From Bombus terrestris (lineage: Eukaryota > Arthropoda > Insecta > Hymenoptera > Apidae): a DNA stretch of 64,000 bases. The position numbers and the translations under genes are program-made. The DNA lies in NCBI RefSeq assembly GCF_910591885.1, contig NC_063274.1, positions 8,847,725 through 8,911,724 of the forward strand. The letters are read 5' to 3'. The notes below the pieces were generated by a model. That model had not been told where the DNA came from, did no database searches, and was given only the letters and a program-made list of their open reading frames with translations. Below are positions 1 to 12,686 of this stretch, piece after piece (positions within the stretch are counted from its first letter, which is position 1; each line of letters opens with the position of its first letter).

Positions 1-196
1 ATTTCATCGTCTGGAATATCTCGCTTGTATTTGAAAATACCAAAAAATATTTCAGATAAAAGTACAATAGCTTCGAGGGGATATAATTTGGCATAAGCTT
101 TTGTTCGTAAGTGAACACACAGAGGATATATGAAGATCACCGGTGTTCTTTTTTTAAATGAAGTTATATATTCTTTAATAATCTTGAAATTTAACT

Positions 197-251
197 TGTA
201 TCTGAAACATTTTTTTTTTGGTAAGATGTATCTGAAACATCTTACCAAAAA
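197..251. repeat. Perfect hairpin overlapping a short direct repeat
   Basis: Arms of 15 bases at 215-229 (TTTTTGGTAAGATGT) and 237-251 (ACATCTTACCAAAAA) are perfect inverted repeats around a 7-base loop. The word GTATCTGAAACAT occurs at 198-210 and again at 228-240, so the second copy lies across the loop and right arm. A direct repeat combined with an inverted repeat in one spot is typical of a template-switch replication error. The stem is too short for a microRNA precursor. Confidence 0.75.
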
Positions 252-1080
252 CAGGCCAGATATTCCAAACGATGAAGTTAGGTAGGTCATTCTGTATAAT
301 GAGTATATTAATAACCGTGGCAGACAGGGTGGCACGAGTTAAAGGGATTTTGCGAATCCTTTCGAAGTTCCGCGTGAAATTCTCACTGAGGCGAAAGTAA
401 TTAGAGGAACTGGGAGAAATCGAGACAGAATTAAATGTTTTCCAATTTTGCCGATTTTAATTTTCTGTTCGTAACCATCCTTATCTATTGTTTTTATATC
501 TTTAGTCGTATCATTGCTATCGTTTCAAAAACTGATACGAAAAAATGGTAAAATTATAATCTTAAAAGAGGATGATTCTGTAGCTATTATTTTCTAGAAA
601 CAGCCGATAGTTCGTAGAAGATAATAAAACATCAGCCCGGTCCAAATCCTCGACACAGCGAGTCTGCCACATTTAACTTCTTCAAGCTAGAAACTACTTT
701 GAACTCGTACAGGTACTTTCTCATAGCGTTCTCGAGTAGAAAGTTCCCCAACTAGGGAACCGATATCAACATCCAATTGCTCGCAACAATTGATCCAATT
801 ATAGTCAGGCCTCTTTACCCAGCAGTGTCTTCATAACCCAGCGTGTTGACTTGGCGAATCGACGACAGACGAGAGTCGTTCATCGTTTCTCTAACATAAG
901 TTTCTCCTTACCATCGATCCACGAGTAGCTCTTAGCGATCGCTTACAAAATACAACACGGAGAAGAAAAAGCAAATCGAAAAAAGAAAGAAACCAGAAAA
1001 AAAGAGAAAAAGAAGAAGACTGATCATGTAGTGGGTACTCGATAGTTGCAACTATTGAAGAGCTTCTGCAGCCGGGTTTT
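252..1080. other. No gene recognised; AT-rich non-coding
   Basis: No open frame here combines a plausible start, biased codon use and splice signals. The purine-rich run at about 960-1020 produces a minus-strand open frame made of serine, phenylalanine and leucine, which is a low-complexity artefact. I read this as intergenic or intronic sequence. Confidence 0.5.
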
Positions 1081-1580
1081 TTTGTTCGCTGAAACGTCGA
1101 ACGGAAGCGGCTTGTTAAAGGAGTTAGAAGCACGCGTGGATCACGGGGAAAAAGCAGCAGGGCCAGCTCGGGCTGTTGGGTAATGCGCCACTAAAAGTGT
1201 TGCACGTCGCATCCGAGGCTGCTTTGAAATTTATGGACGATACACGGGGCTGGGAACGGAAAATCCGCAGACTCTGCAGAGAACGCCAGGCTGGGGCGGG
1301 TTTCAAAGCGACTTCACGCATGCCAATGAAGATTAAGCGACGCGCGCCGCATGGAACGACGCGACTCGATTCCAAACCAAAACGCCTTTCCCTCTTCTCT
1401 ATTTCGGAATTACATTTTCTAATGGGATAATCTAATAATTCGACGTCGACGAGTTCGTTCTCTGTTTTTCTGCAGACCCATCGCTTACGAAACGTTTCTG
1501 TTGTTCGTCACACGATTTCTCAAGTACCTCTTCCCGTGATGTGGGTTGGCGAGTACGGTATAGTACTTCTACTGAAGAAG
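1080..1580. other. GC-rich island, candidate conserved non-coding element
   Basis: This block is clearly richer in G, C and CpG than its flanks. It is open on both strands at once (plus 1176-1430, minus 1124-1375). The plus frame would encode an 84-residue basic peptide, with no donor or acceptor placed to use it. Openness in opposite frames with no splice context suggests slow stop-codon appearance in GC-rich DNA, not coding. An enhancer or other conserved element is the likelier explanation, but a short unrecognised exon cannot be excluded. Confidence 0.3.
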
Positions 1581-1589
1581 TCGAAGTGG

Positions 1590-3446
1590 GAGATGTATTA
1601 AAAAAATACATAGTGTAAGGAGAGAAACAAGCTTTTATTCTTTATTTTTTAACAAAATTATTAGAATTTTTATTATAATTAACTCATCGGTTTGATTGCC
1701 TATTTCTTTGATATAATAATCTATTTCTCTTTAGAGATTCTCTATCTTGTCTGTTGTTTCGTTTCTCTTAAAAAATCAGTCACATTATATTTACATTTGC
1801 GAGGGTTAGAATCGGCTTCTTTGTTTCTATTTTTGCACTTTTAACAATCAAAAATTTGTACAGAAATCATATATGTAACACCTCGACAGCAGAATCCAAA
1901 CATTCAAATGCAAGTCGTATTATATGTAAAATACTCTGATGTACAAGTTGCATCCAATCTAAACACTCAAATGTGGAATCCAAGCAAATTTCAGGGTACT
2001 CAGCTCGTCTAGATGACGAGGGGTGCGGTTAACTTTCAGGTCGAGTATGATTTCTCGCATGACTCCTCGACCCCGGGTGATTCGTGTGTCCAGAAATGCG
2101 AACTCAACAGCAGCTCGTGGAACAGGATAGGAACGGAAGAGACAGCATGAGCGACAATTCAGGATTCTCTGAATGCGACGCCAGAGAGTAATCGAAAGTG
2201 ACGTAAAGAGCACAGCATTCGCCTACAATGACCATGTCAATTGAACTTTGCGAGCGAGCTGATCTGTCACGAATAGTTTCTCAGCTCGAAAATGTTCTAT
2301 GAAAGGGGTGAGAGTATGAAGAGCGATGAAAACATTGTTCGAGCGTGTTACACGAGTATTTCGTGGCATTTGTATTGGCGTTTCAAGTGGATGAATATGT
2401 TTAGCTCATAAATGTTGATAGACTATTATATACGCTTAGGAAGTAAGAAAAATTTTAGGATATTGATGTCGAAGTTTGCATGACTTTTATTCGAATTTCT
2501 GAATATCCAATATCGAAGTTGTTTGTAGATTTAACGAGCGTGGAAAAATTTAACGAGTATAAGTAAATTATACAATACAGATTTTTCAGCGAGATCGATA
2601 TTCGATAATTCCTGCAGCAATTTTATTTTGGAAAATGTTATTTGTTACTCGAATCGGTTTCTTTTGTAGGGGTGAATTTAAGCCCGCGATACATTCCCTC
2701 TCTTCAAATAAATCTTCGATATTGCGTCATCAGCAAATTCCATTTCCTGCGAGGCCATTCTGTTCCCGAATATTACTTACTCTGTTTTCTCTTAATTCTT
2801 GGCACGACTTTCTTGATCTTCCAGTTACAGCATCGAACAACGCTATTATTCCATTTTTTGAAACTCTTGGCAGAATCATGAAGGCCGTTGTTCTTGATCT
2901 ACTTCAAGAATTTGTTCTTTAATGTCACTGAAGACTTTATACTAACAGAGAATGGTTAAGAATTTCTCTCATCGGTGAAAACTTTCTTTATGCTTGCGCG
3001 TTTCAATTAATTAGACTTGCTGTAAATTAGATTGCACGAGAATGCATTTTATTATTAATCAGAAATAAAGCTATCTTGAAATTTGAAATTTCATACGAAA
3101 TTATATTCATATTAGCGAAACATCACAATAAGTGAATTCATTCGAATTGTGTACCTATTCGTTTATTAAAATTAACTGTGCAGTATAACTAAGTGAGTGT
3201 AAAACGAGTAATGTAATTGGTTTCTGTAGCAGACTTTAATTTTCTTTTAACATTTCGATTGCATGCACGTTCTGTAATTAGTTGAAAATAATTATTCATA
3301 CAAATTGAAATACAGCCAACTAATACAAGTTACAGGTAAATTTTAATTATTGCTCTAATTGATTTAATTATGTTTATTGATGAAATTCGTCGTTCAAATC
3401 TAATCATTAAGTAAAAGTAAAATTAGAGATAAATACGGAACGTTTG
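1590..3446. other. No gene recognised; mostly AT-rich
   Basis: AT-rich sequence with a slightly more complex patch at about 1960-2300. That patch has a minus-strand open frame (1959-2213) that shows no codon bias and no flanking splice sites. The overlapping plus-strand frames at 2635-2922 have ordinary AT-rich composition. I see no RNA gene or repeat. Confidence 0.5.
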
Positions 3447-3653
3447 TTTTGAAAGCGATGTAGGTCCATTTTTGTCTGTTTTAAAGTGTTTGCGTTTCCA
3501 GCGATTGAAAAATCCTGATAAGATCTACTTAGTTTGCATACATCTCTATGTGTTTAAGCAGATGCAAATTCATTATACTCACAGTTTTTTTTGGAACTAA
3601 CTAGACCAATATCTTTTTCTGAGGTCATGAATGGACCTACATCACTTTCGAAA
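3447..3653. mobile_element. Probable MITE (short non-autonomous DNA transposon)
   Basis: The 24-base ends at 3447-3470 and 3630-3653 are inverted repeats matching at 22 of 24 positions, with core GATGTAGGTCCATT. They enclose about 160 bases of AT-rich sequence with no open frame. A total length near 207 bases with terminal inverted repeats and no coding capacity is the classic layout of a MITE. I cannot identify a clean target-site duplication, so the exact boundaries and the parent family (Tc1/mariner, hAT or other) remain unknown. The two arm mismatches suggest an old insertion or an imperfect terminal repeat. Confidence 0.6.
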
Positions 3654-6380
3654 TTACTGAATTCCATAATTAATAAAATTTTAATTATATAAAATTCATG
3701 TTTCATGCGTTAATCTACTTTTGTTTCTGGATATCTATACGATATTTAAAAATGAACGAAATAAAACTAAATAAATAGGGATTATTGTAATATTATTATG
3801 TTAGAATGCTAGATCAGATTCTAATATTAATCCGAAGTTATCCATTGAGAAAAGAAAGCAACATAAGATATTCAATCTTTGATTTGCACTTTGATATGGC
3901 TCGATCTAAATGTAATTAATTTAATAATACTTTAATATAACGATGATTACATTTAATTACAATAATAATAATTTCATAAATGTAATAATGACTTACGAAT
4001 ATATCAGGTGTCGAATGATATTTAAGCAACTTGTTCACATTTGTACATGAAATATTATGTGAAATATAGAGGGTAGGATCACATTCGCTATCATTTGTTT
4101 TTGATTATTGGTGCTGACTGTTTGGATAGGGTACAGACTACAAGAAATGGACTTGCATTTATTAACAAAATTTCGATTAATTGAAACAAACCAATATTTT
4201 GAGATTAAAATTATAAATTGTTTATAAATAAGAAATTCACATTAAAGTACATGCAGATTTTTTCTGAATTTTTTCCAAATCTATATTCACAGCATTTTCA
4301 AAATAAACGGTCCATATATGTACGAAAGCATCCAAACAATCCAGTGAACCTTGTACAAATACAGCAAAAGAAAAATACAAGGCGGACGCAATTTCTCGTA
4401 TTTAAACAATAAAGATACGAATCCCCGTATTTCTAAAATAAACTTCCTTAAATTCTTTCTGTCATCATAAACTCTTGGCTGACCCGTTTTTCGAAATAGA
4501 CGCTTTTACTTATTGTATTTCTCATCAGTTTACCTTATACTTTGTTCGTGAATTAAGCATATTTATTATTAAAGAAGCTTCGCACTAACTATTCTCTCAA
4601 ATTTATTTTTACAAATTCTGTAAGAAATTACAAAGCAACCAAACGTTGACCATACCGACAACAACCCTTTCATTGAATTTATCTATTGTACAAAATGTTG
4701 CTGAGGGTTCTTCTAATAGGGACATTGAGTCGCACGCGTATCTCTAGTACCCACTTTCGTTTATTTCCCGACGATTTTTCGGTCAAACAACGCCGCAGAG
4801 CATCTCCTCTCATTTGGCAACTACTATACAGTTATATAGCCTGTTTCATTTTAGAAAAGCCTGCCAATTCAATCCGGGACCGTTTTCCCTTACATTCAAT
4901 TGCTAATGAGGCCGAACGAAGTTGGAAAACGCAAGCAAAAAAGAAAAAAAGAAAAGAAGCGAAATCCGAGTACCGGTGAAACACGATATAATGAGCAATA
5001 AGCCAAGATAATGACTCCTCCAAATTTCCAGCTGTGCAACGCGCGCAACTGTATGCAATGATTTTGTCGATAATTTACGAACCAACCGAGTGAATGTCGT
5101 GGTCAGACTATCAGGCCACGCCCATTTATTACCTCACCGACAAATGAAGAACTGTTTCAAACGCGTTTTATACCAGATCGTTCGATTCGGGATCCGAAGT
5201 ATTGGTTAAAGGCGAGTTTCCGATTGATCGAGGTATTTGCACATGGAATTTCGAAATTGTATTCGATTCGCCTTTGTAAAGTGAATCGAATTTGAAAGGG
5301 ATAGAATCCAAAGTTTTCATGTCTAGCATCTGTTATACAGTTGTTACAAAATGGTGTTGGTATATCATTGTATTTATTACAGCATTCACGTACTAATTAA
5401 TTAGTAGAAGTGTAGAAAATGGTAAAAACCGATTCATTGGAAAATAAGGCCGCGTGTAAATAGCTTTAACAATCACTGTAATTAGCTTTCAATATAGTAT
5501 TGTACAAATATTAATAAGAAAACCATAACAATCACTCATGAAATGGAATGAAAGAAATAAAAAGATCTCAGTAGATGTAGAAATATGTATAACAAGTGTT
5601 ACCTGACTGAAGAAAACATTGTTAGAAATTAATTATGTGAGAAAGTAGAGAGAAAAGGCTGCATTTAAAGAGAAAATTACATAGTCTAAGCCGAGCTGGA
5701 AGAGAGGACAAGAGTCGAATCAGATAAAGGAAAAAGAGAAGAAAGACTAACGAGAAAGGAAAATCTGAAAGAAAACAGAATCCTTTCGCATTCGTGTTTC
5801 CTGGGGCGGCACGTGTGCGCTTTCAAAGCTGCACAAAGAGAGATTCTTGGAAGTAAGGAGTCAAAGGGACAGGATACTGACAGTGTGTAGTAAAAGTTAA
5901 AAAAAAAGATAGAAAAGAATTTTTCCAGAGCACGCTAAAGCACTGATTGCCATAGTTATTCGAAATGTCACATGCACGTAACAGCATTACACGCGTCTTA
6001 TTATTAGATTCAAGGAAAAGCGCTCGAATAATGACAATTGATTAATTATCTTGCGAAATTTATATAATGATTTACATTGTATTGAATCACCAGTCGAAAC
6101 TTCACTTCTCAGACTTTTCTATCTTGATTACACTAATTAAAGATACAAAATCATTGAACAAGAGATTGTTAGGGAGAAAGAGAATAGTCAATCTCCATTA
6201 TCGTTGGAAGATCGTACGATCAATCAATTTTATTTTAATCAATTAAACTTGTAAGAAGCATTATCACCTGAAACCACGGTAGAAAAGGATATTCATGGAC
6301 AGCCTAAACCGAAGATCTTCGCTCTACTTCAAACAACAGAAATTTCTCGATCTTAAATATTAAAGTATTTAAAGCGATGT
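3654..6380. other. No gene recognised; AT-rich
   Basis: Long AT-rich tract. Open frames at 4218-4412 and 4686-4979 (plus) and 4832-5085 (minus) overlap each other and owe part of their length to an A/G-rich run near 4935-4965. None has splice signals or biased third positions. A GC-richer patch at about 5780-5850 is too short to interpret. Confidence 0.5.
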
Positions 6381-6960
6381 CTCGTACCGGATGCTCGACA
6401 AATATAACTCGATCTGTCAAGCATCGACACTTTCATGCCACGTCGTCGAAGAAATCTCAAAGCACATTTACCTCGGCTTAATGTACTTAAAGACGTACTC
6501 GCGGGGAAAACATTTTGAGTACGGTTTCGTGCAAAGAACGGGCTTCATTTGAGGATTTAATTGGCGTATTAAATAAAGTATTTGCGAAATTGGCAAAACG
6601 CCGATCGAGCATTCCTCGCGGCGCGCCATCGACGTGGATCGTCAAGCCTGACAAAAGCACTCGATCGCTAATGCTTGGTAATTTTCGACGAAGGTCACGT
6701 CATTCTGTCGAAGGTGGCTGGTATCGATTCGATTTCGCGATAACCACGCGTCCGTGCGCCGGGAATTGCATCGGTCGACGATCAATCATTCGTTAACGAG
6801 TGACGCGACGCGCGCATAATAACGCGATGCACGCGAATCGGTTAACCCATTGAGGCCCGTATTCAGTGCTTTGTGCATTCACGTCAACTCGGCTACATTT
6901 GTTTTCGTCAACCGAGCGACTGGTAAAATGTTACAAAAAGGAAAAGCAAGAACTGGCCGC
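6380..6960. other. CpG-rich island, candidate regulatory element
   Basis: This block is dense in CGCG and TCGA words and rises sharply above its AT-rich flanks. A plus-strand open frame at 6515-6796 begins with a non-ATG codon and contains no recognisable domain. The composition fits the regulatory islands seen repeatedly in this window. Confidence 0.3.
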
Positions 6961-7529
6961 GCGTGAAGTGATAAATTAAAGTATCGACCGATACTCTTAA
7001 CTTCATTTCATAGGGTTTAATTTAATCTTGTAGGGCTCTTGTTATATTCAAAACTATTAAAGATCTTGTTTTGTAGTTTTAGAAAGATCAGAATAAGATG
7101 GGAAATACTGGAATTCCGTGTAACGCAGATTCTTATTATTTCAGCACCCGCATAGTCGAGTACACATACTACTTCCATTCCGATCAGTTTGAAACTTACA
7201 TCACTTGTTTGATCGTTTCACCGTGTCTCGCATAAACTTTCCTTTTTGAAATTATTCTCACTCCAGTTGGAATTTCTATATTTCGATTCTTACTCTAAGT
7301 GTAGATCTCTGTGAAGAATTATTACCATTATAAATACATGTAAGTTGATCTACCGATAAATAAATTAATAGAAATTTTCAACTAATATGATCGCTTTTGG
7401 AAACTTTTCTCTCTCCATTCCTACTTTATATATCTGCATTAACAGATAACACTTACCTGTATTACATATGTTCTTCTAAACGTTTCGTTAATAATTAACA
7501 AATGGTACAAATACAACAAGTACAACCCA

Positions 7530-7910
7530 TTGCTATTTACAAAATTCCAGGACGACCTGTTCTCCAAAACTCTTCTCTGCTATTTTCACGATCGATACAA
7601 GTGACGAGCTACCACCATCGCGGATTTGTCGTCGAACGATTGAATCGCAGGGTGAGCTCGAACGCGAGTTTCCGAACTTGAAACTGTTTTCGAACACGCA
7701 AAAAACGATGAACATGAGCTGGTCCCATCGATCACGCAGCTTCTCGTCCACGAATTCTCCAGCTCTGTGGAAATCGATCACGAGCGCCAGAGAGTTTCCG
7801 ATTGGGTGCGTCCGCGATCCCGTGGGGTCGATCTTCCTTGGGACTCGTCTCAACTTGGAAACTTTCAGCTGCTTTACTGCTGAAAACGGCAATAGTTGCC
7901 CGTAGTAAAA
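7530..7910. other. GC-rich island open on both strands
   Basis: A minus-strand open frame of 119 codons (7533-7892) and a plus-strand frame of 75 codons (7678-7905) overlap. Neither product resembles a family I know, and neither is bounded by convincing splice sites. A short exon of an unrecognised gene is possible, but the mirror-image openness suggests a conserved or simply GC-rich non-coding block. Confidence 0.3.
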
Positions 7911-8280
7911 TAATTTCTGGATATTCTTAAGAAGGGCAAGGATTCTTAATAATTCGTATCTTAATGAAATATTTATTTTAGAGAGCGCTGTATTTAATCC
8001 AAAATTTCATTCTATTTAACGTTCCATGTGCAAATATTTATATATAATATTCCATGATCAAAATATTTTGTACAATACAAATATATGCGTATGGAAGCTA
8101 ATACGAATGAAAATAGTTTATATGGCGGCCAGCGTCAAGGTTTTGTCTGTTTATTTAAATTCGACTTAACTTTAAATTAAGCTTCGCTTTATTTAACTTT
8201 AACTGAGATGAAATTCAATTACGAGTTCGTATCTATCTTTTTCAACAAAGTAACGGGAACGTATTTGGTTTTTCCGTGGT

Positions 8281-8400
8281 TAACACGAGTCGTATGACGC
8301 GCCCAGCCGTGCCCTAATGTTGCCAGGCAGAGCAAGGTTTATGGTTGCTATTGCAGGGGCACGTTTATAGTTAGTCCTGCACTCGACATGAACTAGTTCA
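8281..8400. promoter_or_regulatory. Candidate enhancer with Caudal/Abd-B-like sites
   Basis: A compact GC-richer block in AT-rich sequence carries TTTATGG (8338-8344) and TTTATAG (8364-8370). Both resemble the TTTAT core bound by Caudal and Abdominal-B class homeodomains. No open frame of note overlaps it. The motifs are short and common, so the call rests mainly on the contrast in composition. Confidence 0.25.
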
Positions 8401-8689
8401 AACAATTTTAATTTACGGTAATCGTGGAAATGTCTTCAATTTAATTTTGTACAGCTTAAATCTAATTTTCTAGTTACCATTAGACGTAAACCGTACTTTA
8501 TTATATCGTATTCTAACAGCAGTTAATTGCTTTTTATTCAAGAAGAGAAAAGCAAATTGAAATTATTTTGTAAATAACTAATCCAGAAATTAGAATTTCA
8601 ATTATTTAACTAAAACTAGAATCATTTAATATCGAAAATTATTAGTCAAAACTAGAATAATTTAATTTTTAATTTTCTGTAAAATGAAG

Positions 8690-8870
8690 CACGGAAATAT
8701 ACGTGCCCAGCAAAGCTTGAAAATGCTGGAAACGTACTGGTGCACGCAAACTGTTTATTCCCTGTAGTAAAGTTTGCAAACATTTGCATTTCGAAAACAG
8801 TAATAACAGTTTAATTGGCGCGCTCGCGTGTTCGATATCCTCGATTAATTATTGAATTCGCGGAACTCTT
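8690..8870. promoter_or_regulatory. Candidate enhancer with forkhead- and POU-like sites
   Basis: TGTTTATT (8752-8759) matches the forkhead consensus. GCAAACA (8776-8782) is a second forkhead-like site, and it overlaps by one base ATTTGCAT (8782-8789), the exact complement of the POU octamer ATGCAAAT. Three sites in under 40 bases in a non-coding block is suggestive. Binding is an inference from motif identity only. Confidence 0.3.
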
Positions 8871-9190
8871 AGAATGCTTCATTTTATACATTGATATGTT
8901 TAAAGGTTTCTCGTCAATTTATTCTCAGAATGATTATTAATAAATTATTAATGTTTTCGTACCACCGTAAAAAGAAGTACGCTATGTTAGCATGAGATAT
9001 AGCACGATAATGACTTTTGTTGTAATAGCATTTCAGCGGTGTTTTCAGTTGGCTGAAAATTCGACGCTCCTTCGTCCGTATTTCACAATCAACGATCTAG
9101 GCGCAGTTTTGTACATTGAGATTTAGTTTCCGCCGTTGGATTTATATCACGTCGCGGGCCGCGTAAAATACACAAATTTATAATTCTAGC

Positions 9191-11200
9191 ATTCCCTCCG
9201 CCTTGCTTTTCCTTCCTTTTATGACACGCGTAAATATCCGTGCGAACATTATATCACGATTAACATAAAATAATCCCTGCGACTCAAATTCGTGATAACG
9301 ACCGACGCTAAAATCTCAACGATATTTTAAAAACTATGTGCCGAAATATAAATTAGAAATTATTGTCACGTTGAAATTATTCGTGTAAATATCCGTTTAA
9401 GTATAAGAAATATAAATTTTGACATTATGACATTATTTTTAAATAAATGACAAAGAGGAAAGCACGTACTGTTTTTATTAGAAATAAATCAAAATGTAAA
9501 TTAAGAATAATATGAAAAATAAAAATAAAAAAATAAAATTCATATTTTATTAACGCATAGGGATTAGTGTGAATGATGAATTATTTGAATAAAATTTATC
9601 GTATGAAGTACAAGAAGAGATTTATATCTGAGACACTATTATACGCAACATTTATTTTTTTATACGGTTTGGAAAACATATGTACTAGAAATCCATTCTA
9701 ATACTCTCAAGTCTCTACCTCCATTCTCTTGAATAAACTCAACCAAGTTCTCTGTACACGACAGATACAAACGAAGAATATTTCTCAAGACTAAACATCC
9801 ATTGATTGTATTAGCTCGATGCTTGTGAAACGTTTCTTCTATGTTTGAATTTAACTACCCAATAACGTAGATTATTTGAAAACTTTATATTCTATTGAAA
9901 ATACGTTATTTTCCGCGACGATACAACAATTTGCAGTAAATATAGAATAAAATATAACAGAATAATAAAGTTAGTCAAGCATTGGGAAAAGTGTTTAGAA
10001 TCACGTGGAAACTATTTCGATTAAATACATGATATTTTAATGACTGAACTTGTATTTTAAGAAATTAAATTTCATGTATGCAGATGTATATCAGTTTAAT
10101 ATTTTCCACTGTTTACATTATGCACCAAATGCATTATAGTTTATCTTTATTAAACAGGATGTATGTAAATGATTATTTGCTGTTTCATTGCAACTAGTTA
10201 AAAAGGTTGCCTGCTAAAACAGTTCATTAATAAATCACGTAAACTAAAAGTGGAGTGTGCCCTTTTGGGTAACAGAATCCCGGTGATCGGAAAATGAACC
10301 GTTCGATAAATCGAGGTGACTCCAAGATATTGAGAACGTGCATAATTCATTATCTTAATTCTGTCGTTACTTTTTAGTACAGCTTTATGAATGGGAAAAG
10401 TTAAAACGTGGCTGAGCTTTGATCATGATGCATTGAGCGATAACGCATCATCGAAATGTGCTCATTTTGTTCGTGTTCGATATTCGTTTATGATTTTCAT
10501 TGGGGGTTGTTTCTGTGTGCAACAGTTGAGCTTTTACCATGGTCTGCATGTTTAATGCGAAGTTTGATTTTGGATCCTGATGATTTTGAAATGAACCAAA
10601 TTTTTGAATATAAATTGAATATTTCGAATATATATCCATAGGATCATGGAGTACGTATAAAAGCTGCAAAATTATCTGACTGTGCATGTGTTGAATATTT
10701 TTGAAAATTAAATACTTGAAGCTTCTTGCACAATTTATCAACGAATAATACGAGTAACTTGTTAAAAGCGTTGCAAGTTATAGATTATGAACTTCTTCTC
10801 TACAGCCTTATAATTCAGATAATCAGATACTTCGTAGCTTATGGAGTAACTAACTAATTTAGTTCTTACTTAGAACTCCTGGCATTTGTTATTTCTCGTG
10901 CAATTTACTCTGAATATCACTACTACTAGTTAAAACAAAAAGTGTTTAAATCCAACTACTTGCTATGTCAAAATTCTACCATGAAAAGTAAGTTATTTAA
11001 ACAAAAGTTCCAACCCCCTACGAATTCAACATTAAAAAGCCACCGCCGAATTTCTACCAATCGTGAAATACAAATCCACTCCCAATGAAAAGATTCTACA
11101 CAGAGTCGTCCAAATGACTCTGCACAAAGCATATAATCCAGAAAGTACAAAGCTATCACCGAGATACCTCTGGCCGGAGCTTAACTTCGCGGCAACCTCC
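9191..11200. other. No gene recognised; AT-rich
   Basis: Uniformly AT-rich sequence. Short overlapping open frames at 10448-10741 and 10968-11217 lie on opposite strands and show no codon bias or splice context. No repeat or RNA gene is seen. Confidence 0.55.
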
Positions 11201-11760
11201 AATTTATGTATTCTCACTTGCTGGTAACCGGCGCAACGCCGGTGGTAACAGCTCGCAGCATGGCTCCTTTATTAAATTCTACGCTGAGATTTCGGAATAT
11301 ACGCGAAGGTACGGTAACTGCGTGCTCGCAGGCACAGCCCGAAGGGATGCGCCGACGTAACCGGGGAAGAGGATCGTGGAAACGACCAAGAGCCACGGGG
11401 AAAAAGTGCATTCGACGTCGCGAGCATGGTTTCGCGCGATTGCAGCCCATTGTTCCCGTTTTTAGCCTCTGGTATTTACTAGGTCTTCTTTTTCTTCCTC
11501 TTTCCCCCTCTTTCCTTCCCTTTTTCATTCTCGTTTCGTCTTCAATTCCTGGCGCGCACGCTTAACGAGGCCGACAGGCTGATTTTTTCGACGCGAGTTT
11601 TTTGTGCTTGACGATCCTGACTTCGACCTTTTTCTATGCCATTCAACGTCATTCCACGTTGGATGGACTTGAATAAGGTATCACGCGGCCACGGCACACG
11701 CACAAAGCGTCTCTACTACCTTCTGCCGCGTGTGTGCCCCTTATCTTGCGAAAATTCCTC
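11200..11760. other. GC-rich island, candidate regulatory element
   Basis: The block is open on both strands (plus 11206-11565, minus 11214-11528) and includes a T/C-rich run near 11487-11530 that lengthens the open frames artificially. It contains CpG-rich words and no recognisable protein motif. It sits directly before the candidate minus-strand exon at 12251-12463 and could be regulatory or intronic sequence of that gene. Confidence 0.3.
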
Positions 11761-12250
11761 GTGTTTTCTCCGAAGATTTTCTAGCTATCGCTGGAACAAC
11801 AAACCAATTGAATAGGACAGCGAAATGGATCACGAGAACGTAGAGAATTCGAGAAGTCGCTTCTGGTGAAATTAAGATATTGATCGGTGGTACCGATTGT
11901 TTGAAGAACCATAGTACTTGTAATTCATAGAAATACTCGTAAACGCTCCTGTATAATACAAAAATTCGACTAACAACGGGAATGTTACACCTACGAGAGA
12001 ATCCAAGAGAAGGTGTTAAATCACAAGACCTTTCGATAAAAACAAATCGATCATTCAACACTCTCGTCGCTATCTCGGACAAAAGACGTCGTCTCTGGAG
12101 GGATATCCTATATATAGTACCCGCACGAGGCTTTAATATCGACATTACTCGGCCTAACAAGCAGAAACAGATATTCAGATTTTCGTGCGGAGAAACATCG
12201 TGCGATTTTCCTACGGTATATGTACCATGTGATCGTCACGTACTACTCAC

Positions 12251-12463
12251 CGGATCTTGGCACACGGCAAGTGCATCCGTGACGAGTAGACGGAAGCGGT
12301 ATGCATCGATCTCGGTTCTCTCGTGGCGGCACTTTAACAAGGAGCATTGTCGATGCCTCCGCAACCCTCGCCCACTACCCACCATCGCAGCCATCGCCAA
12401 TACCCAGGCTCTCGCCATTGGGACGTTTTCATCCAGGCTGCTTCGTTCTCGATTAATTTCCAT
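12251..12463 (-). CDS. Candidate first coding exon, unknown protein (partial)
   Basis: Read on the minus strand, an ATG at 12463 opens 71 codons ending in phase 0 at 12251, directly followed by GTGAGTAGT, a good insect splice donor. The peptide is MEINRERSSLDENVPMARAW and continues through a small-residue stretch (VLAMAAMVGSGRG, residues 21-33) to a mixed charged region ending in DALAVCQDP. An internal Met at residue 16 would give a start resembling a signal peptide. A 195-codon open frame (11982-12569, the longest in the window) runs over the same bases on the plus strand, so strand choice rests on the donor alone. I do not recognise the protein. A non-coding GC-rich element remains a real alternative. 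Confidence 0.3.
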
Positions 12464-12670
12464 TTATATTCGCTATGCACCTGACGACGTGTTTACAAGA
12501 GCCGGTAATTGCGCGAGGCCGCGTATAGATCGATCCGCCGATCGCATTCTACGTCCAGGCAGGCGCTAAGTTTTAACCGTATCATGTTATTGTTCGTGTC
12601 GAGGAATATGACGTAGGGGAAACCTGTACCAAACTATACATCAGACAAATATTGTGTTATTTTGGCGAAT

Positions 12671-12686
12671 TAAAAAAAAAAAAAAA
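12671..12686. repeat. Short poly(A) tract
   Basis: A run of about 15 A residues interrupts AT-rich non-coding sequence. Nothing upstream resembles a retrotransposon or processed gene copy, so it is taken as a simple homopolymer. Confidence 0.7.

Noticed and set aside
7533..7892. Minus-strand 119-codon open frame as a gene
   Set aside because: No recognisable domain, no exon boundaries and a competing plus-strand frame. Recorded only as a GC-rich island.
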